Made by a program: the position numbers and the translations under genes. A stretch of DNA of 7,669 nt. Source: Bacteroidales bacterium (GTDB lineage Bacteria > Bacteroidota > Bacteroidia > Bacteroidales > UBA10428). Below are positions 1-7,669 of the stretch, one piece after another. The notes beneath the pieces were generated by a model, which saw nothing but the letters and a program-made list of their open reading frames with translations, did not search any database and was not told the DNA's origin. The stretch is from NCBI GenBank assembly GCA_016926235.1, contig JAFGOZ010000125.1, positions 1 through 7,669 on the forward strand. The letters are read 5' to 3'. How positions within the stretch are numbered: the first letter of the stretch is position 1; every line of letters begins with the position of its first letter.

Positions 1-2892
1 TATGGACAGATGTTAAGGAGTGATATTGCAGGTTCGGTAGTATCTGTCACTTCACAAGATATCAACCGTACCATGGCTGCTTCTTTCGACCAGGCTCTGC
101 AAGGAAAAGTTGCTGGTGTACAGGTAACTCAGAATACCGGCGCTCCGGGTGGTGGCATTTCAGTTCGCATAAGGGGAATTAATTCTATTACTTCCAGTAA
201 TGAACCTTTATATGTTGTTGATGGTATACCAATTAGTGGAAGTACGGGGTCAGTGAAATATGGAATTGGAATGACTAATGTCCTTTCGAGTATCAACCCT
301 GCCGATATTATCGATATGCAAATTTTAAAAGATGCTTCTTCAACTGCAATATATGGTTCAAGGGCTGCTAATGGCGTAATAATGATTACAACACGTAAAG
401 GACAACAAGGCGAATCAAAAATCAGCTATGATGGTTATTACGGGATTCAACAACTTCCTAAATATATACCTACAATGAATTTAAGGGAATTTGCTGACTA
501 CCGTAATGAAAAACAAAAAATTCTGGGACATGGCTCACGAGAAGAATTTACAGATCCATCGATACTTGGAGAGGGAACCAATTGGCAGAAAGAAATGTTC
601 AGGGATGCACCTATGCAAAGCCACCAGATATCATTAACCGGAGGAAACGAAAAAACCACTTTTGCTTTTTCCGGAGGATATTTAAGCCAGGATGGAATTG
701 CCATTGGTTCAGAATTCGAAAGATACAATTTTAAAGTCAGTCTTGATAATGAAGCCAGTGAATGGTTAAAAATTGGCACAAACATATTAGCTAGCCGCAG
801 CCAGCAAACCATTACCATTGAAGATCAAAATTTTATTAACAAAACATTGGAACAAACCCCTGATGTGCCGGTTAAAAACCCCGATGGCACATGGGCAGGG
901 CCAGACAGCAATATCTATGGCGCATATGTAACAAATATTGTAGCTGAGGCTTTAATAAGAGAAAATCTTAGAAAAAACAGCCAGATTCTTCCCAGTGCAT
1001 ACATTGAAATTAGTTTGCTTAAGAATTTAACATTTAAAAATGAATTATCCGGAAATATATCTTATGCAAACAAGTATGACTTTGTGCCTACCTTTGACTT
1101 TGGAACTATATATAATATAACTAACCGGTCTGAACGTGGAGCCAGCAATACTTTTTCATGGAACTTCAATAATTATTTAATTTATAACACGAAATTTAAT
1201 GACTTGCACGATTTTTCTTTCACTTTCGGGCATGAAGCACAAGAAAGTAAATGGGAATCACTGACCGGTTCAAGGACAAACTTCTTCTCAAACAATATTC
1301 AGGAACTTGATGCAGGTGATTTTGAAACGGCACAGAACAGTGGTTCGAAAGGCCATTATGCTATGGAATCATATTTTGGGAGGACCCAGTTTATTTTTGC
1401 CGATAAATATATTGCCAATTTTACTATGAGAGCCGATGGATCTTCTAACTTCGGCCCTGAAAAACGATGGGGTTACTTCCCGTCATTTGCCTTAGCCTGG
1501 AAAATAAACAATGAAGCATTTATGTCTGGCCTTACATATATTAATACATTAAAATTAAGAACCAGTTGGGGAATAGTTGGAAATCAAAATATTCCTAATT
1601 ATGCATATGGTTCACCACTTGGAAACCGGGCAACTGTCTGGGGAACCGGTGTCCTTCCACAGAGGCTGGCTAATCCATCTGTACAATGGGAATCAACCAC
1701 ATCTTCTAATATTGGTTTTGATTTATATATGTTTGAAAATCGGATCGAATTTATATTTGATGCGTATCTTAAAAATACGGATAACTTATTGATGGAAATG
1801 CAACTACCAGCATATGCAGGTACCAGGGGTGGCGATTACACAGGCGCTATTAACCCTCCTGTTTATAACATTGGCGCACTTGAAAATAAAGGTTTTGAAT
1901 TTACATTCAACTCAGTAAATATCGACATGCCTAATTTCCGCTGGAGAACCGGCGCTGTCTTTTCATTAAACAGAAACAAAGTACTTAAAATGACCACTGA
2001 TAGCACAGTAATCAATCAACTTGTCGATAATAACATTATTACACGTACCACTGTGGGACAACCTGTTGGAATGTACTATGGATATGTCATTGAAGGGATG
2101 TTTGTTACTGAAAATGATTTTTATATGAAAGATGCAAATGGCAATATCATTCTTGATGAGAACGGAGAAAAGGTAATAGTAGCTTTACCACAGGATGCAC
2201 AAACCATTCACCCAAGCCAGATATGGATTGGTGATTATAAATTTAAAGACCTAAATGGCGATACAGTAATCACTGAAGATGACAGAACAATAATAGGAAA
2301 CCCTCACCCTAAATTTACCTATGGGTTTAACACTAGCTTTGAATATAAAAACTTTGACCTTTCAATTGATTTTGTAGGTGTATACGGAAACCAGGTTTAT
2401 AACTGGACCAGACGTTTGTTTGAAGACCCTATGTCGAACAGGGGTGTATTTAAAACAGTTTACGATTTTGCCAGGATTGGAGTAATCGACACATCACTAA
2501 GAATTGACCCGGCAACAGGTTCTGCAGCTGAACCAGACGGTATTATAAGTAATGTTTACATCATTAATGAAGGAACTGATATTACCAGACTAACCAACTA
2601 TTCAGCTAATGATAATAATCGTGTTTCTGACAGGTATATTGAAGATGGATCTTACCTGAGAATTCAAAATCTGATTATCGGATACACTCTTCCTGCTGTA
2701 ATAACTAAAAAAATAAAAATTGACCGTTTTAGAATATATCTCAATATTCAAAATTTATATACATTCACTAAATATAAAGGATATGATCCTGAAATTGGTT
2801 CGATTGACCAGAATATGCTTTTAACCGGTATTGACAACGGCAGATATCCTGGTGCAAGAATCTATACTTTTGGTTTAAATGTAAATTTCTAA
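1..2892 (+). CDS. SusC/RagA-family TonB-dependent outer membrane transporter (5' partial)
   Basis: This is the outer-membrane pore of a SusCD glycan importer, which moves oligosaccharides into the periplasm using TonB/ExbBD energy. 963 residues are visible, numbered here from the codon at base 1. The frame is open to the left edge, and the ATG at base 10 is internal: the text around it (GQMLRSDIAGSV) matches the stretch just after the TonB box in this family. The signal peptide, carboxypeptidase-regulatory-like domain and TonB box, roughly 100 residues or more, are therefore missing. The plug spans about residues 8-135, with QGKVAGVQV (34-42), LYVVDGIP (70-77) and the SusC hallmark LKDASSTAIYGSRAANG (109-125). 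The rest is the 22-strand-type barrel, ending in an aromatic residue (LNVNF), as expected for a BAM-inserted protein. An EF-hand-like loop lies at 750-761. The SusD-type partner starts 25 bases downstream. The family is certain; the substrate is not shown. Confidence 0.97.
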   Translation, partial: YGQMLRSDIAGSVVSVTSQDINRTMAASFDQALQGKVAGVQVTQNTGAPGGGISVRIRGINSITSSNEPLYVVDGIPISGSTGSVKYGIGMTNVLSSINPADIIDMQILKDASSTAIYGSRAANGVIMITTRKGQQGESKISYDGYYGIQQLPKYIPTMNLREFADYRNEKQKILGHGSREEFTDPSILGEGTNWQKEMFRDAPMQSHQISLTGGNEKTTFAFSGGYLSQDGIAIGSEFERYNFKVSLDNEASEWLKIGTNILASRSQQTITIEDQNFINKTLEQTPDVPVKNPDGTWAGPDSNIYGAYVTNIVAEALIRENLRKNSQILPSAYIEISLLKNLTFKNELSGNISYANKYDFVPTFDFGTIYNITNRSERGASNTFSWNFNNYLIYNTKFNDLHDFSFTFGHEAQESKWESLTGSRTNFFSNNIQELDAGDFETAQNSGSKGHYAMESYFGRTQFIFADKYIANFTMRADGSSNFGPEKRWGYFPSFALAWKINNEAFMSGLTYINTLKLRTSWGIVGNQNIPNYAYGSPLGNRATVWGTGVLPQRLANPSVQWESTTSSNIGFDLYMFENRIEFIFDAYLKNTDNLLMEMQLPAYAGTRGGDYTGAINPPVYNIGALENKGFEFTFNSVNIDMPNFRWRTGAVFSLNRNKVLKMTTDSTVINQLVDNNIITRTTVGQPVGMYYGYVIEGMFVTENDFYMKDANGNIILDENGEKVIVALPQDAQTIHPSQIWIGDYKFKDLNGDTVITEDDRTIIGNPHPKFTYGFNTSFEYKNFDLSIDFVGVYGNQVYNWTRRLFEDPMSNRGVFKTVYDFARIGVIDTSLRIDPATGSAAEPDGIISNVYIINEGTDITRLTNYSANDNNRVSDRYIEDGSYLRIQNLIIGYTLPAVITKKIKIDRFRIYLNIQNLYTFTKYKGYDPEIGSIDQNMLLTGIDNGRYPGARIYTFGLNVNF

Positions 2893-2917
2893 TTTCAGAA
2901 ATCTAATTTTAATAAAC
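2893..2917 (+). promoter_or_regulatory. SusC-SusD intergenic gap with SD-less translation start
   Basis: This 25-base A/T-rich spacer holds no Shine-Dalgarno motif; the bases just before the ATG at 2918 read ttttaataaac. A-rich, SD-less leaders are normal in Bacteroidota, so the absence does not argue against this start. I see no hairpin or promoter in the gap, which fits co-transcription of the two genes. Confidence 0.5.
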
Positions 2918-4537
2918 ATGAAAACAATAAAACATATTATTCAAAATCTTATCATTGTTGTATTATTCTGTTTTATTACAACAAGTTGCAGTAAAGATTT
3001 TTTGGAAAGACCTCCTCTTAGTCAGGTCACTGCCGATAACTATTACCAATCCCCGGAAGAATTACGCATATCTACCTCTGCATTATATAATGTAGTCTGG
3101 TTTGATTACAACTCAAGGGCAGGATATTCAATTGGCGATATCCGCTCAAGTAATCTCCTTTCTAAATGGTTTAATCCCGGATATTATAAATTTACAGTAA
3201 CATCTCTTGATATAGATTTAGCCAATGCCTGGAGTTCTTTATATAAAGTAGTTGCTCAATCCAATTCAGTTATGAGAAACATTCAAGATAAATCTGCCAA
3301 TGTTACTGAAGAACAAAAAAATGCTGCCATCTCAGAATGCCGTTTTATGCGTGGAACAGCGTATTTTCACCTTGTACGTGTTTGGGGGCCGGTGATGATT
3401 ATAGAAGACAATGTTGCCCTGATTGAAGATCCACTTATATTTTTAAACCCGGTTGAGGATGTTTATAAATTTATAATTAATGACCTAACTTTTGCAGTAA
3501 ACCATTTACCAGAAAGTGATATTTCGGGAAGGTTGACAAAATGGTCAGCAGCTGGTATGTTAGCTAAAGTGTATTTAGCTTATTCAGGTTATGGGAGCAA
3601 TAATGGCCAAAGGAACCAGGATATGCTCGACAGTTCAAAATACTATGCAGCTATGGTTTGTAATAACAGCAGCTTGAATCTCATGAATAATTATGCTGAT
3701 TTATTTAAATATGAAAATAATGTAAATAAAAACCCGGAAAATACCGAAAGCTTATTTTCACTGCTTTGGGTGCCTCTTGGCACTTGGGGGACGCAAAATG
3801 CAACGCTTTCCGATTTCGCATTTGATGCCGAAGTTGTTGGGGGAGTCAGTGCATGGGGCAGCCATCGCGCTTCTTACGATATTCTAAAAACATACAAAGC
3901 AGGCGACACCCTTAGGTTGAATGCAACATTTATGACAAATGGCGTTCATTATCCTGAAATTAATAAAGCTAAAGGAGGGTACACTTATTTAGGAACAGAT
4001 GAATCGCCTATTAAAAAGTATGTACCAGGAGGCCCGGATGACAATGACGGACAGGTAGCTGCCATGAACTCGCCTTTAAATAGTTATATTCTAAGATTAG
4101 CCGATGTATATCTGGTTTATGCCGAAGCCAGTTTGGGTAATTCTGCCAACTTAGCAGGAGGTGAAGGTTTATTTTATTTTAATTTGGTCAGGCAAAGAGC
4201 AGGTATGCCGGTATTAACAACAGTTACTTTTGAAGATATCATGTATGAAAGGCGCATTGAACTTGCTATGGAATATCAGTTCTGGTATGACCTTGTAAGC
4301 TGGTTTTATTTTAAACCCGATTACATTCTTAATTATATCAATAATCAAAACCGCGGGGCAAGTTATTCACATACTAAAAATCCAGACGGCACAATTAACC
4401 TGACCATAACAGATACTGAACCTTTTCCTATTGTTGCTCAAGCTTCTGATATGTATTTTCCATATCCGGAATCAGAAGTAATACAAAATCCTAATTTCAA
4501 TAAACCACCTGTCCCTTATAATTTTGGAGAAAATTAG
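2918..4537 (+). CDS. SusD/RagB-family nutrient-binding outer membrane lipoprotein
   Basis: This 539-residue protein has the full length usual for SusD proteins. It is the surface lid that binds glycan above the SusC pore. The N-terminus has a Lys-containing n-region, a hydrophobic stretch (about residues 8-20) and the lipobox TTSC with Cys24 as lipid anchor. The following residues, SKDFLE, resemble the Bacteroidota lipoprotein export signal for surface display. The N-terminal SusD-like alpha-helical (TPR) region covers about residues 27-230 and includes the family-typical CRFMRGTAYFHLVRVWGP (141-158) and KWSAAGMLAKVYLA (208-221). The C-terminal SusD/RagB domain carries LRLADVYLVYAEA (392-404), VRQRAGMPVL (424-433), the signature ERRIELAMEYQFWYDLV (444-460) and the closing YFPYPESEVIQNPNF (513-527). 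The ATG at 2918 is chosen because it alone precedes a complete lipoprotein signal. Its immediate position after SusC identifies it as that transporter's partner. Family assignment is secure; ligand is unknown. Confidence 0.97.
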   Translation: MKTIKHIIQNLIIVVLFCFITTSCSKDFLERPPLSQVTADNYYQSPEELRISTSALYNVVWFDYNSRAGYSIGDIRSSNLLSKWFNPGYYKFTVTSLDIDLANAWSSLYKVVAQSNSVMRNIQDKSANVTEEQKNAAISECRFMRGTAYFHLVRVWGPVMIIEDNVALIEDPLIFLNPVEDVYKFIINDLTFAVNHLPESDISGRLTKWSAAGMLAKVYLAYSGYGSNNGQRNQDMLDSSKYYAAMVCNNSSLNLMNNYADLFKYENNVNKNPENTESLFSLLWVPLGTWGTQNATLSDFAFDAEVVGGVSAWGSHRASYDILKTYKAGDTLRLNATFMTNGVHYPEINKAKGGYTYLGTDESPIKKYVPGGPDDNDGQVAAMNSPLNSYILRLADVYLVYAEASLGNSANLAGGEGLFYFNLVRQRAGMPVLTTVTFEDIMYERRIELAMEYQFWYDLVSWFYFKPDYILNYINNQNRGASYSHTKNPDGTINLTITDTEPFPIVAQASDMYFPYPESEVIQNPNFNKPPVPYNFGEN

Positions 4538-4571
4538 GAATTTTAAATTATAATTCAATAAATTTAAATTA
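4538..4571 (+). promoter_or_regulatory. AT-rich intergenic gap with SD-less start
   Basis: This 34-base spacer is almost entirely A and T. It contains the perfect 10-base palindrome aatttaaatt just before the next start codon, plus a weak inverted repeat (gaatt...aattc, 4538-4556). No Shine-Dalgarno motif is present. It most likely serves as an unstructured, A-rich ribosome entry region. I do not see a convincing promoter or terminator. Confidence 0.4.
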
Positions 4572-5822
4572 ATGAATATGAATAACATAAATAAAACCAG
4601 AATAATTTCTTACCTGGTAATTATCTTTTTAACAACAAGTATTTTATTCATTTCTTGTAAAGAAGAAGAAAAATTAGGCCCTCCTGTTATAAATAAAGTT
4701 AGATTAATTGATCCTGAAAAAGCTGATAGTTCAATAACTATTGCTGATCCGGGCACAATGGTAGTAATTGAAGGAGAAAACTTTATAAACTTATTAAAAG
4801 TCTATTTTAATGATTATGAAGCTTCTTTTAACCGGATATTTGTGACAAACACTAATATTATCGTTCGTATTCCGGAAGAAACACCCACCGCAATAAATAA
4901 TCCTTTAGTTTCGAATGAAATTACTGTTATTACTGAAACCGGATTTACTACACATTCTTTCTTTCTGAATTATCCTGCACCAGTAATACAAACAATCTCA
5001 AATGAAAATGCATTACCCGGTGACACCATTTATATAACCGGAACAAATTTCTTTTTTATTGAAAAAATTATATTTCCGGGAGAAATAGAAGCCACAAATT
5101 TTGAAATACTTGATGAAGTCAATGGAATAGCTCAGATTCAGGTACCAACAAATCTTACAGAAAGTGGTATTATTACTTTCATTACTCCACGCGACACTGT
5201 ATTTTCACCAATGAAATTTAACGATATATCAGGGGATGATGTAATTTGTAATTTTGACGATATCAATACCTTTATTTGGGGTTGCCTGATTAGCGCAGAC
5301 AATAATGCATTTCCCGGGGCAAGAGGCAGTTTTGCCCATTTGTCAACTACAAATATTGCTGTTGGTAGTTATGATTGGTGGACAAATAATAAAGTATGCT
5401 TTTTGGATTCGATAAATATTATTCCTCCTCAAAATATGGGCGATCAGATTACAGATTATCAATTAAAATTTGAGATGTATGTAAACAAGCCCTGGAATAC
5501 AGGAAATTTAACTATCATTATTAGTGATTGGAATTATCGATGTATTTTAAGGCCATGGATAGTGAATGGAAAAAGGACAAATTATGTGACTAACGGCTGG
5601 GTTACTTATACAGTTCCTCTAAGCGAATTTCGTGGAAGCGAAGGAACAGGCTCTCCTGCATCTCAACTTAATAATTTATTTTGGGCAAATGGCGATGCCC
5701 GTATTGGTTTTCCATTTATGAATGACGGCGCTAATCCGGATAATCCCGAAACAGAAGGCCTTTTACTGGAAGAATTATCTATCGCTATTGATAATATACG
5801 GCTAATTAAAGTTACAAATTAA
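4572..5822 (+). CDS. IPT/TIG-domain surface glycan-binding lipoprotein (SGBP-B-like)
   Basis: This 416-residue protein occupies the SusE/SGBP position after SusD and probably captures polysaccharide at the cell surface. A hydrophobic segment (11-27) ends in the lipobox FISC with Cys29, followed by KEEEK, a strong acidic export signal for surface display. The first IPT/TIG Ig-like domain covers about 37-134; VRLIDPEKADSS (43-54) and PGTMVVIEGENF (60-71) are typical of Bacteroidota glycan-binding surface proteins. A second IPT/TIG domain covers about 135-216, with the matching turn LPGDTIYITGTNF (148-160). The remaining 200 residues form a probable beta-sandwich rich in tryptophan (W236, W269, W270, W308, W320, W329, W343, W371), suitable for stacking on sugar rings and resembling the C-terminal ligand-binding domain of SGBP-B proteins. 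Two ATGs compete as the start, 4572 and 4578; both keep the signal peptide. The Ig-domain calls are firm, the C-terminal domain assignment less so, and the ligand is inferred only from context. Confidence 0.88.
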   Translation: MNMNNINKTRIISYLVIIFLTTSILFISCKEEEKLGPPVINKVRLIDPEKADSSITIADPGTMVVIEGENFINLLKVYFNDYEASFNRIFVTNTNIIVRIPEETPTAINNPLVSNEITVITETGFTTHSFFLNYPAPVIQTISNENALPGDTIYITGTNFFFIEKIIFPGEIEATNFEILDEVNGIAQIQVPTNLTESGIITFITPRDTVFSPMKFNDISGDDVICNFDDINTFIWGCLISADNNAFPGARGSFAHLSTTNIAVGSYDWWTNNKVCFLDSINIIPPQNMGDQITDYQLKFEMYVNKPWNTGNLTIIISDWNYRCILRPWIVNGKRTNYVTNGWVTYTVPLSEFRGSEGTGSPASQLNNLFWANGDARIGFPFMNDGANPDNPETEGLLLEELSIAIDNIRLIKVTN

Positions 5823-5825
5823 AAC

Positions 5826-7669
5826 ATGAAATCGTATCTAACTATTATTACACTGGCACTTTGTTTTTTATTAAACCAGTGTCAAAATATCGGAACGGGT
5901 TTTCGAATTACAGATAAATTCACCTCAAACTGGAAATTTTTTCTGGGGGATATTGATAATGCAAACAATCCGGATTTTATTGACAGCAGCTGGCGAGTTT
6001 TAAACCTCCCGCACGACTGGAGCATTGAAGGTGAATTCAGCGCCAACCACCCTGCTACTCCAGGTGGTGGTGCACTCCCCGGTGGAATTGGCTGGTACCG
6101 GAAATCGTTTCATATATCTGAATGTGATTCAAATAAACTTATTTTTATCGATTTTGACGGTGTTTATATGAACAGCGAAGTTTGGATCAACGGGAATTAT
6201 CTTGGGAAAAGGCCAAATGGCTATATTTCTTTCCGTTACGAATTAACACCTTATTTAAAATATGGGGATAAACAAAATGTTATCGCTGTTAAAGTTGATA
6301 ACTCCAAACAACCTAATTCCCGATGGTATTCAGGTTCAGGGATTTATCGTAATGTATGGCTTGTTAAGACCGGGAAAACATATATTGGCCATTGGGGTAC
6401 TTTTATAACAACTCCTGAAATCACAAAAGAAATTGCAAAAGTTAATATTGAGACTACTTTAAAAGATCAATCAAATAAATCATTAAAAGCGTTACTTATT
6501 ACATCAATTTTCGATGACAAAGGGAAAAAAGTTGGTGAAGCTTCATCTGAAATATCTGCTTTTGCGGATAACGTGTCAAAAATAACACAGGAAATAAATA
6601 TTAAGCATCCTGTATTATGGTCGATCGATAATCCATATTTATATAAAGCCATTTCAAAGGTGATAGTAAGTAATGAAACTGTTGATTTATATGAGACTAA
6701 TTTTGGTATAAGGTACTTTAATTTCGATTCAGAAAAAGGTTTTTCATTGAATGGCAAACCAATGAAAATATTAGGTGTTTGCAACCATCACGATTTAGGT
6801 TGCCTGGGTTCGGCTATAAACACAAGGGCTATCGAACGCCAGCTTGAAATATTAAAAGATATGGGCTGTAATAGTATTCGTACATCTCACAACCCTCCTG
6901 CTCCTGAATTATTGCAACTATGCGATAAAATGGGATTCTTAGTCATGGACGAAGCCTTTGATATCTGGAAAAAAAGTAAAACTACGTACGACTATGGTTT
7001 ATATTGGGATGAATGGCATAAAAAAGACCTGGAAAATTTTATTTTACGAGACCGTAACCATCCTAGTGTAATTATATGGAGTATTGGAAACGAAATTTTA
7101 GAGCAATGGGATACTTCAGGAATAAGAATGGTACAGGAATTATATCATTATACACATTCAATAGATTCAACACGCCCAATTACAACAGCCAATAATCCAC
7201 CAAGTCCATGGAATAACCTTACTATACCCATGATAGTTGACCTGATTGGCTATAATTACGCACATAATGATTATGAAAAATTTCCCGAAAATTTTCCGGG
7301 ACATAAATTTATAGCTACTGAAACCACATCATCCTTGGCAACACGGGGCGAATATGATATGCCATCGGATAGTATAAGAAGGTGGCCAATTCGATGGGAT
7401 TTGCCTTTTAATGAAGGAAACCCTGACAATACTTGTTCATCATACGATAATTGCTCCACCCCCTGGGGATCAACTCATTCGGAAGCCTTGAAAATTATAA
7501 AGAAACATGATTATCTTTCTGGTTTGTACATATGGACAGGTTTCGATTACCTGGGCGAACCCACTCCCTATTCATGGCCTTCAAGAAGTTCTTATTTCGG
7601 AATTATCGATTTAGCCGGATTTCCAAAAGATGCTTATTATATGTACCAAAGCGAATGGACTGATAAAGA
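5826..7669 (+). CDS. Glycoside hydrolase family 2 lipoprotein, probable beta-galactosidase (3' partial)
   Basis: The frame runs from ATG 5826 off the right edge, giving 614 residues without a stop. It should hydrolyse terminal beta-linked sugar, probably galactose, by the retaining mechanism. A signal peptide (1-18) ends at Cys19 in an atypical lipobox LNQC; the following QNIGTG lacks acidic residues, which favours a periplasmic location. The GH2 N-terminal jelly-roll sugar-binding domain covers about 30-182 (NLPHDWSIEGEF 60-71, GIGWYRKSF 87-95). An Ig-like domain covers about 185-295. The TIM barrel follows with GVCNHHDLG (317-325), RTSHNPPAPELL (352-363), the acid/base E423 in IWSIGNE, the nucleophile E499 in ATETTSSLATRG, and WTGFDYLGEPTPY (570-582). 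These motifs match the Bacteroidota GH2 subgroup that usually carries a C-terminal DUF4982 and further beta domains, so perhaps 200 or more residues lie outside the window. Beta-glucuronidase or beta-mannosidase activity is possible but less likely. The start lies 3 bases after the binding-protein stop, in the same frame. Confidence 0.94.
   Translation, partial: MKSYLTIITLALCFLLNQCQNIGTGFRITDKFTSNWKFFLGDIDNANNPDFIDSSWRVLNLPHDWSIEGEFSANHPATPGGGALPGGIGWYRKSFHISECDSNKLIFIDFDGVYMNSEVWINGNYLGKRPNGYISFRYELTPYLKYGDKQNVIAVKVDNSKQPNSRWYSGSGIYRNVWLVKTGKTYIGHWGTFITTPEITKEIAKVNIETTLKDQSNKSLKALLITSIFDDKGKKVGEASSEISAFADNVSKITQEINIKHPVLWSIDNPYLYKAISKVIVSNETVDLYETNFGIRYFNFDSEKGFSLNGKPMKILGVCNHHDLGCLGSAINTRAIERQLEILKDMGCNSIRTSHNPPAPELLQLCDKMGFLVMDEAFDIWKKSKTTYDYGLYWDEWHKKDLENFILRDRNHPSVIIWSIGNEILEQWDTSGIRMVQELYHYTHSIDSTRPITTANNPPSPWNNLTIPMIVDLIGYNYAHNDYEKFPENFPGHKFIATETTSSLATRGEYDMPSDSIRRWPIRWDLPFNEGNPDNTCSSYDNCSTPWGSTHSEALKIIKKHDYLSGLYIWTGFDYLGEPTPYSWPSRSSYFGIIDLAGFPKDAYYMYQSEWTDK

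Noticed and set aside
10..20. ATG at base 10, with an SD-like aaggag just after it, as the true start of the SusC gene.
   Set aside because: The frame stays open to base 1 and encodes family-typical residues across the ATG. A start here would lack the signal peptide and TonB box. The purine run lies downstream of the ATG, inside the coding sequence.
498..818. Minus-strand open frame of 106 codons.
   Set aside because: It lies entirely within the SusC coding sequence, resembles no family I know, and has no promoter or leader of its own.
1577..1792. Plus-strand open frame of 71 codons in another frame.
   Set aside because: It is a shadow inside the SusC barrel, where the real frame is fully conserved.
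4538..4570. Inverted repeat gaatt...aattc and palindrome aatttaaatt as a terminator or operator between the SusD and IPT/TIG genes.
   Set aside because: The arms are short and made only of A/T pairs, apart from the outermost G-C. Such palindromes arise readily in AT-rich spacers, and no stable GC stem or clear T-tract is present.
6467..6784. Minus-strand open frame of 105 codons.
   Set aside because: It is antisense to the GH2 Ig-like domain and start of the barrel, with no recognisable motif.
7271..7459. Minus-strand open frame of 62 codons.
   Set aside because: It is antisense to the GH2 nucleophile region, whose plus-strand reading matches the family closely.
1..7669. Search for tRNA, CRISPR repeats, transposase genes, long direct repeats or an unfamiliar gene system.
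   Set aside because: About 99% of the window is covered by four recognisable coding regions. The non-coding bases total 62, which leaves no room for further RNA genes or arrays, and I saw no repeat of note.

Overview
The window is a slice of a Bacteroidota polysaccharide utilization locus (PUL), all on the + strand. The evidence for the phylum is a SusC/SusD outer-membrane pair, lipoproteins with short charged residues after the lipid-modified cysteine, AT-rich genes, and starts preceded by A/T-rich sequence with no Shine-Dalgarno motif. I cannot resolve genus from the sequence. The even composition and long, clean reading frames suggest one undisturbed operon; I see no mobile element, tRNA, rRNA or CRISPR array.

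Layout: (1) 1-2892, a SusC/RagA-type TonB-dependent transporter whose 5' end lies outside the window; (2) 2918-4537, a complete SusD/RagB-type surface lipoprotein; (3) 4572-5822, a surface glycan-binding lipoprotein with two IPT/TIG Ig-like domains and a Trp-rich C-terminal domain, resembling the SGBP-B family; (4) 5826-7669, a glycoside hydrolase family 2 (GH2) lipoprotein, probably a beta-galactosidase, open to the right edge with both catalytic glutamates visible. Gaps are 25, 34 and 3 bases, so all four genes are probably co-transcribed from a promoter left of the window. No regulator (hybrid two-component system, SusR-like, or ECF sigma/anti-sigma pair) is visible.

Inferred joint function: the IPT/TIG protein and SusD capture a glycan at the cell surface, SusC with the SusD lid imports oligosaccharides using TonB energy, and the GH2 enzyme trims beta-linked sugars, probably galactose, most likely in the periplasm. 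The pairing of an SGBP-B-like protein with a GH2 enzyme recalls the Bacteroides ovatus xyloglucan locus, but the substrate cannot be settled from this window.

This is a recognisable system type rather than an undescribed one. The points most worth following are the compact two-IPT architecture of the binding protein, the contrasting lipoprotein export signals, and the in-frame three-base junction between the binding protein and the GH2 enzyme.
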